From Proteus penneri (GTDB taxonomy: Bacteria; Pseudomonadota; Gammaproteobacteria; Enterobacterales; Enterobacteriaceae): a DNA stretch of 64,000 nucleotides. Where the stretch lies: the NCBI RefSeq assembly GCF_003144535.1, contig NZ_PHFJ01000004.1:186001-250000 (forward strand), given 5' to 3'. Positions within the stretch are counted from its first letter, which is position 1. Every line of letters begins with the position of its first letter. The notes below the pieces were generated by a model. It was not told the origin of the DNA, did no database searches, and saw only the letters and a list, made by a program, of their open reading frames with translations. The position numbers and the translations under genes are program-made. Positions 56,171 to 64,000 of the stretch are shown here, piece by piece.

Positions 56171-56198
56171 AAGTTATGTAGTCTTAATGATTAAAAAA

Positions 56199-59100
56199 TC
56201 ACAATTGTTTTTTCACTACTGCCAAAGGTGACCATGTCGATAACGAAATCGCTTCATGATTATTCACAGTAGTAAGTTGTTGCTGATTGAATATTGCCAT
56301 CTCTTGGATAATATTAGCCACCCCTTGTAATGAAAGCTCTGAGGATGTTTTAGTAATCGAAATAACAGATTTTTGTTCTTGTTCATTAACCTCATTTTCC
56401 GCCATTTCTACAATTAACGTAAATTGCTTATCTTGAGTTTGATATTGTGTATTATTTCCAACTTGAGACGAAATCAAAGTTTCATTTTCCGCTAATCCTG
56501 TTACTAAAATATGGCTGTTTTTTCCTCCATCATAAATCGTCACACAACTTTGGCGCTTTTGTACTACATATACATTGTTACCTTCACCGCCACTCAGATA
56601 ATCATGACCAAATTGAGAAATTAACAGATCGTTACCTTCACCGCCAATCAAGCGATCATTACCTTCTCCTGCAATTAAAATATGATGCCCTGTATTGACA
56701 AGAATATTGTCACCCCCTTTCCCACCATCAATCACTGAGCTCACATTATTATTATTAGCAATAATGTCATCGCCATCATTCAATTCAATAATAGGCAATA
56801 AATCAATAAGTTCTTTGGGCTTATCTGCAAGTGCTTCTGACAATAGTGTTGAATAAGACGAATTAACCACATAGGTAGATAATGCTTCTTTATTTAAAAT
56901 AAGTGATTCAGGGATCACCAACAAATCATCACCTTGACTTATATTTAAATTCAAATTAACCATAGGCATAAGTAAGTTTGAATGACTATCTTGAGTAGGT
57001 AATGTAAAAACAACATTATCTTTATCTATTAATCGAATAGTCACGTTTATATCGACAATTTTATTTAATAATTCTGGATCAAAAGATAGCGTTAAATAAT
57101 CATTTGGAAGGTAACGATGAGATAAAAGGCCATCTTTAAATGTTAAGTCAAAACCACTTATATCTGTTAAAAAGAAATAGTTCACATCATCATTAGTTAA
57201 TTTATCTATATAATCAGAAAGTGAGATATTCACCCTTTCATTCTTATTTTTTGTTAAAAATGTTTTTATTTGATAACTATCATTTCCCTGGCTTAATTTA
57301 ATGTATGAATTAGCCTCAATACCAAAATAACTATTGTTTTGGTTATTCCCTTGAATACCAAATCGTAAATTTGTTCCAGATGATAAACCACTGTATTTTA
57401 ATTCTGGTAATAATTTTATACTTCTACTTTGATCTTTAAAAACAGTAATAAATAAATTACTATCCTCATTAATATAAAAATCTTTAATAGCTAGATTTGA
57501 TTCATTATATTTTTCTAAATAACTAAATTTGTATAATACTTTATCTTTAGTGTTTTCATCCAAAGTGAGTGCAAAACCATCTTGAGTGATTAATGTATAA
57601 TGATGTAAGGGCGTATTATTTACAGAATCATTATAAACATTTTTTAATGTTACAGAATGATAAATATGTTTTCCCTCTTGGTTTTCATTATCAATTTTAA
57701 AATCAAAAATAATATCCTTTTTATTACGTTTTATTGAAGTAATTTCATCAAAATAATAATTAAACCTTACAACACTAGATTCGAATTTATTATTTTCATT
57801 AATAATAGTTTCAAATAATTTATTATAATTTTGTTCTAAATAAGATCGTAAAATAATATAACTATCATTACCTTCACCACCTTCAGCATAACCTTCATTT
57901 AATACCAATGTATCATTTCCGCCTTTACCATATAAATGATCAACACCACCAGCACCATTTAAATAGTTAGCTTCTTCATTCCCTAAAATATAATCATCCC
58001 CAATTTCACTACCAATAACATTTTCAATACTGTCTAAATAAGCAATGACTTTTTGATCTTGTAACTCAATATTTGGCATGGTATCAACAAGTTTTTTAGA
58101 ATAAAGATTCCCTTTATTTTGATAAAGATAAAGCTTTGAATGAAAGTTTTGGCTATTCGTTTTATCTTCTGAATCTTTAAATTTAACGTAATTATGTTGT
58201 AAATTGACTTTATAACCTGTGTATTTACCCGTGCTTTTTATCAGGCAAAGTGTGTCATTTCCTTCTCTACCATAAAAGCGGCTCGCATAATGAGGTGACT
58301 CTGATGTAAATACATTAAATACATCATCTTTTGAACCGCCACTTAATCGCTTAGTACCATTATAAATATCAAATGTATTTTGAGTTATTGAAGGTGCTGA
58401 AATAATATCATTACCATTATGTGTATTAAAATAAAGCACTGAATTTTCATGCCAACCTGAAGTATAATATTTTTCAATATCATTGACTTTTATTAATCCA
58501 TTCTCTAATTTACTTTCTCCTAATTTATCAATCACATAATTTTTAGTTGTTCTACTATTCTTAAAAAAATCCTCATCCACCATCTCACCAAAAATAACAT
58601 TTTCATCCTCAGAAGCAACTTTTATTGTATACCTGTTTAACTCATTAGCATAAAAATCAACATCAAAAATAAGTTTTTCATCTGTAGCAATCGCTTCTTT
58701 AGGTAAATAATATTTATATTCTGTTTTTTTCGCATATAGGTGAGAATTAAGCGCTGCAATTTCTTCAGCTTCTTGTTGGCTCATATTTTTAGCCATATGC
58801 TGTATAATAAAATCGCTTGACGGCATTAACATAGAATCAACTGTTTCTCCTATTAATATAGGAATAACTCTATAATAATAATATTCTTGATAAATCTGTT
58901 TTTCATTTGTATAAAAATAGAAACTATTTGAATTTTGTTTATTTATCTCTTCAAAATAAGTTAGTGCCTTTTTATCAATCATCTCTTCAAGTTGATTTTC
59001 AGTGTCTAAATATATTATCTTATTCTTCTTATCTGGCTTAATATCCCCCATAAGAAAAGCATAAAAACCATTATCTAATTCCTCCATAGGTGTAAAACTG

Positions 59101-62100
59101 ACTTGCTTTTTTGCTTCTTCAATTAATCTTACAGCATTATAAATTGAAGTTGCCAATGCAATCAAAGTACCCGCGACAATACCAATAGGTCCTGCAATAG
59201 TTGAGCCAGCAAGCATAGCAATAGAAATTCCTACAGTAACAAGCCCTGAGACAACAGCTAATGAACCATTAACGATATAATCAATTTTCTTTTTTTCATC
59301 AGTTTCGCCAGAAATACGGCTGAAATTATCATAAGCATTATAAATATCAAATCCAACAGAAAGAATATTAAGCGCAATCCCCACTCGAGTGCTTATCTTA
59401 CTTATATATTCCAAAGGATTGTTTCGATATCGCAATAATCCTTTTGCTATTACAATTTCAATTATTTCAGAAGCTCCATTAAATGCCATTTCAGACCACA
59501 TTAATGACAAGTTAGTGATTATTTCTTTTCGTTGCTGTAAAGATATATTGGGATTATTGAGTTGTTCAGCCAAAGAAAAAGTATTATTAACAGATTGCCA
59601 TATAGAATACCCAATATGGGTATAACCTACCTTACTCAATATTTTCATATGTCTAGGTATTTTTAATGAAGGTTTTCTGACGCTATCCCAATAATATTTA
59701 TTAAATGGCGTTTTTTTTAATTCTAGAATTTTAACCAATCGCTCATAGCTTGCAAGATAATCAATACGTTCAGCATTCATTGAAATTAATTTTTTTATAT
59801 TTTTCTCTTTATTTTTTAATAACTTTTTAATAATAAGAATAGCTTTTTTATCATCATCTGTTCCAGAAGCACTAAAAAAATAATCATTTATCTTATCTGC
59901 ATCGAATGTAAGATTAGAATAATCATGTTTTTTTTCAAAAACATCAATATCCTCTATTTTTTTGTTATTAATTCTCACACCTAAACTGATAAGTAATCTT
60001 TTTTCCACTTCGATGCCATAGATCTTTATTTTATTCACTACAATTTTATTATTATTAAGCCCTAAACTTAATTCAAATAAATTATCAGTTGATTTTTTCT
60101 CATGTAATGCTTTCTTAATTAATGATCGCAACTCTTTTATTTCAACCGATGATAAAATGTTTTTATCGTTATTTAATGTGATTAAATAATCAATATCATT
60201 AATAGCAACATTATATAGCTGTGTATTTAAAGCTATTTTCAGCAGACCAATCGTCAATTTATTTTTATCAGGTTCATTAAAATAATGAGAGAGTAAATCA
60301 ATAGATGCATCACTTAAATATTGAATCGATTTCGGCATGTCATAAATATGATTTATTAATAATTTAATTCTAATTACATTATCAATTACAGCATCATTTA
60401 AATAATTAAAATCATAGCTACTTTTCCATTCTTCTAAGGTTATATTATTATTCACATACTGATTAAACATTTTACTCATTAATGGGTCATTAATAGCAAT
60501 ATATAACTTATTAGATAATAAGGTGCTATTCTTACTAGAGAAAACCTTTGAAATTTCTTTAAAATATTTATGTGTTGCATATTCAACTGAAATTTTTCCT
60601 TCGATAATTTTATCTATTATATTTTTAATAGTTACCGATTTTAGTGATTCACCACGACAAGATTCAAAAATATTATTCAATTTGGAAACATTTAGATTTC
60701 TTTCAATTTTTTCGCTAAATGTCGTTCTATGTTTGTCAATACCAATGCCTTTTAATTCCCCGTCATATAAATCAAACACGGGCTCTTGATAATGTATTTC
60801 ATTAGCAACTTTTAATACAACATAATTTTTATTATTGATAGTTTTATTGCTTATCACACGAAAATGTGTTCCTGGTACAATAATTGCTGTTTCTGAAGAA
60901 CCTGAGTTAAGACTTGTTAATGGTTTCGCATTATGTTTTCCAATAATAGAAACATACACATTATCAGAGGATGTTTTTTTTACTTTTTCAATATTACTAA
61001 AACCATGAAAAACACCATCAAAAGCGAGTAATTTTCCTTTTTTATAATTATTTTTTAAAACATTACTGTTTTCAACACTAAATGATTTGTATATTGGTGT
61101 ATTAATATTAGGATATTTAGATAACAAAGAAAAAAAGCTAATTAATCTGTTTTCATTCGTTTTATTCAGAAAAACCCCATCTTTATTAATCAATGACTTA
61201 AGTAATTTATAACCCGTTTTTTTAAACCACTGCACATCTCTTTTTTTAGAATAAAATTCTCTTTGTACCTTTCTAGGTAGAAGATGATTTACATTATTCA
61301 TCTTATTAGAAAGATCATTTTTACGATTATATTCAGATGATAATAATTTTATTTCATCATCAACATTATTAAATTCTATTTTTGTTGAAATTATATTATT
61401 TTCAACATAAGAACCTTTATTAAACTTATTAAGAGAAGATTCATATTCTAACGTATATTTATCTTTTTTATCTATATTAAACTTTCGTCCTATTTCTTTT
61501 TTCGTATCAACAAATTTGCTAGAAATTTTTTGTTTTTTTGTAAAATAGTTATTATTGCTCCCATCGTTCCATTTTTCGTTTAAAGGAGCAATATAACCTA
61601 GATCAATCATAAATTGCTGAAACTTTGAAAATTCATCTGGTGATTTTAATACAACGGTTCCATTGTTATTAATATAAAATAAATCATCTAATGTTTTATT
61701 TTTTGAATTAAGCGGTTTATCCAATAGTGATTTAGGAACAAAAAAAGTAGCAGGAAAATTGTCATGAATTACCGCAAAGGGGTTAGCATCATCGGCACCA
61801 TGATGAACTATTTCCATCCCTGTTGATCTTCCCAATGCTGTATTTAATTCTTTTTTTAGTTCTTTTATTTGCTGACTGATAAACCCTAATTGATGCCCTT
61901 CATTTTTTTCGTATAATAATTTATCGTTATACAATATTTTTTGCTTATCAGTTAGCTCAGCATAATTCACACTTTGTTTCCATTCCTCCCAAGATACAGG
62001 CTTGTTAACTCGTGTATTTGTTCCTAAATGACTATAAGGATAAATCACCGTAAATAAATCATAGTCTGCAATCATCGGTTTATTTGATATAGGATCAGAC

Positions 62101-63293
62101 ATCACCAATACAGGCTCTGTTCCACTATGATTATAGTATTGAACTAAATAATACTGTTTATTTTCTATTATTTTTGGCTCTAAAAAAAACTCATGCGTTT
62201 TATTATTGTGTATAACTTCAAATTTTATAGGTGAATTTTTATCATAAAGATAATCGATCACTTTATTCTCTACCAATTCGTTTACTCTTTCGGCTGAAAT
62301 ATAAAGCTTACTCACAGATGCAGCCCCAGAATTTATTGCTTCTTCTACTGCTTTATTGTATTTCAATAGATTTTTTTGTGCCGATGCTTTAGCCAATGAT
62401 TGATCGACCGGAATAAAGCCAGCCATAGGCCCCCAATCAGAACTTTTCGCCTTAATAGCTAAGTTCTTACTACTATATTCTCCCGATGAAATTAATGAAG
62501 TTGAATTAACATCTATAGGTCTTACGCCAATAATAATCCCTTTTTCTTCTGCTATCTGAGAAAATATTTTTTGATCTTTAATTGGCATACCTATCTTTAT
62601 TTTATTTATCTCATTTTTCTTATTGTTATAACCTAATGATTTTAGTGTTTTCTTTTGTTCTATTTTATTTAATTCTGAAAAACTATTATATTCCTCCCTA
62701 TTAGTGAAACTAAATTTTTTTACTTTTTTATTTTTATTTAATAATTCTTTGTAGATAATATTATTATTATAATCCTCATTAGGATTTTCATAAGAGAAAT
62801 AAATAGTTGTATTTATTTCTAAATCTGATGGAAAAATAAATTCATTTTTTGGAAGATAGCTACTTAATATAACACCTTTTATTTCATTATTTTTAGCAAT
62901 ATTATTTTTGGATAATAAAAGTGCATTTTCCCTTTGATCGTTATTTCCATGAATAAAAATATTTTGAGGTAATTGCCCCCTATTCTGTAACCAAAGATGT
63001 TCTAATAAATCAAAACCTGCATTTTTATTTTTTGATACATCAACAATAAATAAATCATATCCAGCTGCATGATATTCATCTACATATCTAATATAGTTCT
63101 TTTCTATTTCATCCGTTTCACTCAGAAGAATAATGATATTTTCATTTCCGTTAATACTCTTTTTTTTATTATATAATGAATAATATGCATTTATTTTATC
63201 ATTATTTACTTTTTTTAAGGCATCTCCCTCTATATTTATAAGTGTAAAGCTATATGATTCATCATGACTTATTAATGATTTATTTTTTTCCAT
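56199..63293 (-). CDS. Large multi-domain RTX toxin with ExoY/CyaA-type nucleotidyl cyclase
   Basis: 2364 residues. (1) About 50-205: alpha/beta-hydrolase-like core, with HGNNDQ where GxSxG is expected. (2) About 240-580: class II nucleotidyl cyclase, with VRP (R258), K276, K283 in AKSSDWGP, D410 and D412 in ADYDLF, and H498/D501/N504 in HHGADDANP. (3) About 690-840: ADP-ribosyltransferase-like pattern (PIYKSF, GFS, SSETAIIVPGTHFRV), key residues changed. (4) About 1230-1420: hydrophobic region (VVSGLVTVGISIAMLAGS) like the TcdB/Mcf pore domain. (5) RTX nonapeptides near 1625-1690, 1765-1810 and 2178-2245. No signal peptide. The DNA is much richer in AT than its neighbours, suggesting transfer. 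No secretion genes adjoin it. Domain 2 is well supported; 1, 3 and 4 are inferred. Confidence 0.9.
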   Translation of the reverse strand: MEKNKSLISHDESYSFTLINIEGDALKKVNNDKINAYYSLYNKKKSINGNENIIILLSETDEIEKNYIRYVDEYHAAGYDLFIVDVSKNKNAGFDLLEHLWLQNRGQLPQNIFIHGNNDQRENALLLSKNNIAKNNEIKGVILSSYLPKNEFIFPSDLEINTTIYFSYENPNEDYNNNIIYKELLNKNKKVKKFSFTNREEYNSFSELNKIEQKKTLKSLGYNNKKNEINKIKIGMPIKDQKIFSQIAEEKGIIIGVRPIDVNSTSLISSGEYSSKNLAIKAKSSDWGPMAGFIPVDQSLAKASAQKNLLKYNKAVEEAINSGAASVSKLYISAERVNELVENKVIDYLYDKNSPIKFEVIHNNKTHEFFLEPKIIENKQYYLVQYYNHSGTEPVLVMSDPISNKPMIADYDLFTVIYPYSHLGTNTRVNKPVSWEEWKQSVNYAELTDKQKILYNDKLLYEKNEGHQLGFISQQIKELKKELNTALGRSTGMEIVHHGADDANPFAVIHDNFPATFFVPKSLLDKPLNSKNKTLDDLFYINNNGTVVLKSPDEFSKFQQFMIDLGYIAPLNEKWNDGSNNNYFTKKQKISSKFVDTKKEIGRKFNIDKKDKYTLEYESSLNKFNKGSYVENNIISTKIEFNNVDDEIKLLSSEYNRKNDLSNKMNNVNHLLPRKVQREFYSKKRDVQWFKKTGYKLLKSLINKDGVFLNKTNENRLISFFSLLSKYPNINTPIYKSFSVENSNVLKNNYKKGKLLAFDGVFHGFSNIEKVKKTSSDNVYVSIIGKHNAKPLTSLNSGSSETAIIVPGTHFRVISNKTINNKNYVVLKVANEIHYQEPVFDLYDGELKGIGIDKHRTTFSEKIERNLNVSKLNNIFESCRGESLKSVTIKNIIDKIIEGKISVEYATHKYFKEISKVFSSKNSTLLSNKLYIAINDPLMSKMFNQYVNNNITLEEWKSSYDFNYLNDAVIDNVIRIKLLINHIYDMPKSIQYLSDASIDLLSHYFNEPDKNKLTIGLLKIALNTQLYNVAINDIDYLITLNNDKNILSSVEIKELRSLIKKALHEKKSTDNLFELSLGLNNNKIVVNKIKIYGIEVEKRLLISLGVRINNKKIEDIDVFEKKHDYSNLTFDADKINDYFFSASGTDDDKKAILIIKKLLKNKEKNIKKLISMNAERIDYLASYERLVKILELKKTPFNKYYWDSVRKPSLKIPRHMKILSKVGYTHIGYSIWQSVNNTFSLAEQLNNPNISLQQRKEIITNLSLMWSEMAFNGASEIIEIVIAKGLLRYRNNPLEYISKISTRVGIALNILSVGFDIYNAYDNFSRISGETDEKKKIDYIVNGSLAVVSGLVTVGISIAMLAGSTIAGPIGIVAGTLIALATSIYNAVRLIEEAKKQVSFTPMEELDNGFYAFLMGDIKPDKKNKIIYLDTENQLEEMIDKKALTYFEEINKQNSNSFYFYTNEKQIYQEYYYYRVIPILIGETVDSMLMPSSDFIIQHMAKNMSQQEAEEIAALNSHLYAKKTEYKYYLPKEAIATDEKLIFDVDFYANELNRYTIKVASEDENVIFGEMVDEDFFKNSRTTKNYVIDKLGESKLENGLIKVNDIEKYYTSGWHENSVLYFNTHNGNDIISAPSITQNTFDIYNGTKRLSGGSKDDVFNVFTSESPHYASRFYGREGNDTLCLIKSTGKYTGYKVNLQHNYVKFKDSEDKTNSQNFHSKLYLYQNKGNLYSKKLVDTMPNIELQDQKVIAYLDSIENVIGSEIGDDYILGNEEANYLNGAGGVDHLYGKGGNDTLVLNEGYAEGGEGNDSYIILRSYLEQNYNKLFETIINENNKFESSVVRFNYYFDEITSIKRNKKDIIFDFKIDNENQEGKHIYHSVTLKNVYNDSVNNTPLHHYTLITQDGFALTLDENTKDKVLYKFSYLEKYNESNLAIKDFYINEDSNLFITVFKDQSRSIKLLPELKYSGLSSGTNLRFGIQGNNQNNSYFGIEANSYIKLSQGNDSYQIKTFLTKNKNERVNISLSDYIDKLTNDDVNYFFLTDISGFDLTFKDGLLSHRYLPNDYLTLSFDPELLNKIVDINVTIRLIDKDNVVFTLPTQDSHSNLLMPMVNLNLNISQGDDLLVIPESLILNKEALSTYVVNSSYSTLLSEALADKPKELIDLLPIIELNDGDDIIANNNNVSSVIDGGKGGDNILVNTGHHILIAGEGNDRLIGGEGNDLLISQFGHDYLSGGEGNNVYVVQKRQSCVTIYDGGKNSHILVTGLAENETLISSQVGNNTQYQTQDKQFTLIVEMAENEVNEQEQKSVISITKTSSELSLQGVANIIQEMAIFNQQQLTTVNNHEAISLSTWSPLAVVKKQL

Positions 63294-63335
63294 TTTATAT
63301 TTTCCATTTAAATAATTTATTTATCTGAAAAATAA

Positions 63336-63357
63336 TTACATTATTATACTAATGTAA
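63336..63357. promoter_or_regulatory. Palindrome upstream of the toxin gene
   Basis: TTACATTA (63336-63343) and TAATGTAA (63350-63357) form a perfect inverted repeat with a six-base spacer, 42 bases before the toxin start codon. The place suits an operator, but AT-rich palindromes arise easily by chance here. Confidence 0.4.
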
Positions 63358-63428
63358 ATATAAAAAATAACACACATTAAAGTAAGATTTATAATTATAA
63401 TAACGCGAATTAACATAATGATTTTATT

Positions 63429-63465
63429 AAAAAAGTAGCTTCATATTATGAAGCTACTTTTCTTT
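63429..63465. terminator. Terminator downstream of speB
   Basis: Long perfect stem (AAAAGTAGCTTCA / TGAAGCTACTTTT) around a short loop, with A and T runs on both sides, about 95 bases after speB. It separates speB from the toxin gene promoter. Confidence 0.88.
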
Positions 63466-63558
63466 AGTTGAATCTAATTTATTTTTTAATATTAGTGATA
63501 TAACGTTCTTGAATAAAAGTGTTTTCGTACCTAACTAATTTATTAGCATCAAACAACG

Positions 63559-64000
63559 TTATTTTTTAGCCGCCTGCAAATAGAGCATATCAAGTGCAAT
63601 AGTCGCTCCTGCAAGTGCGGTTATATCTGATTGATCGTAAGCTGGAGAAACTTCAACTAAATCCATACCAACAATATTCAACGGTTGTAATGCACGTAAG
63701 ATCTTCAGGGCTTTATCGGTTGTTAAACCGCCAACAACCGGTGTTCCTGTTCCTGGAGCAAACGCCGGATCAAGACAATCAATATCAAAAGTCAGGTAAA
63801 CAGGTAAATCGCCAACAATACCTTTGATTTGATCAACAAGATCGGTTACACCACGATCGTTAACTTGTGCTGCATCCAATACAGTGAAACCATTGTCACT
63901 GTCATGATCAGTACGAATACCAATTTGTACTGAGTGGTTAGGATCGATTAATCCTTCATTTGGTGCATGGAAGAACATTGTACCGTGGTCAAATTTACTG
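63559..64000 (-). CDS. speB: Agmatinase, N terminus outside window
   Basis: Manganese ureohydrolase that splits agmatine into putrescine and urea. The C-terminal 147 residues or so are in the window; the frame is open to the right edge ([15 protein letters not shown]), so the Met at 63978 is internal. The metal-binding [16 protein letters not shown] segment and the ending MLYLQAAKK match E. coli SpeB closely. Confidence 0.96.
   Translation of the reverse strand, partial: SKFDHGTMFFHAPNEGLIDPNHSVQIGIRTDHDSDNGFTVLDAAQVNDRGVTDLVDQIKGIVGDLPVYLTFDIDCLDPAFAPGTGTPVVGGLTTDKALKILRALQPLNIVGMDLVEVSPAYDQSDITALAGATIALDMLYLQAAKK

Noticed and set aside
56447-60789. Plus-strand frames inside the toxin gene
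   Set aside because: Short shadow frames in AT-rich DNA opposite a long continuous gene.
56199-63293. MARTX-type cysteine protease domain in the large toxin
   Set aside because: I searched by eye for the His and Cys motifs of the C80 protease and found no convincing match; a remote version cannot be excluded without a profile search.

Overview
The window is a chromosomal segment of an enterobacterium very close to Proteus (Morganellaceae). The evidence is the low-GC core gene set with E. coli-like order, and a two-partner hemolysin pair whose lengths (561 and 1577 residues) equal those known for HpmB/HpmA of Proteus mirabilis. The species itself was not proven. No tRNA, rRNA, CRISPR array, prophage or insertion sequence was recognised.

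Layout. 1-6.7 kb: the pyruvate dehydrogenase operon pdhR-aceE-aceF-lpdA on the minus strand (lpdA runs off the left edge), with a PdhR operator before pdhR. 7-12.9 kb: ampD, a type IV pilin/assembly cluster (ppdD-hofB-hofC), coaE-zapD-yacG and mutT. 13-20.7 kb: an accessory insertion with gene debris (C-terminal end of an aromatic amino acid permease and another broken frame) and the hpmB-hpmA hemolysin operon. 20.9-24.8 kb: secM-secA and a DciA-like DUF721 gene. 24.8-42.2 kb: lpxC and the complete dcw cell division/peptidoglycan cluster from ftsZ back to mraZ, with MraZ boxes and promoter; the ddlB slot holds an unrelated 118-residue gene. 42.8-54.8 kb: cra, a long-chain acyl-CoA synthetase, leuO, the attenuated leuLABCD operon, a candidate SgrS small RNA and sgrR. 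55.4-56.1 kb: mutH. 56.2-63.3 kb: a very AT-rich gene for a 2364-residue toxin. 63.6 kb to the right edge: speB (partial).

Compared with the E. coli order, several genes are missing from their usual places: nadC, ampE, aroP, guaC, ddlB, ilvIH and setA. Loss of nadC agrees with the nicotinate requirement long known for Proteus.

The most striking item is the 2364-residue protein. From N to C terminus it appears to hold an alpha/beta-hydrolase-like domain without the usual nucleophile motif, an ExoY/CyaA/edema-factor type nucleotidyl cyclase with nearly all catalytic residues, a degenerate ADP-ribosyltransferase-like module, a TcdB/Mcf-like hydrophobic translocation region and scattered RTX calcium-binding repeats. 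No type I secretion or acyltransferase gene lies next to it. The cyclase call rests on clear motifs; the other domain calls are inference.
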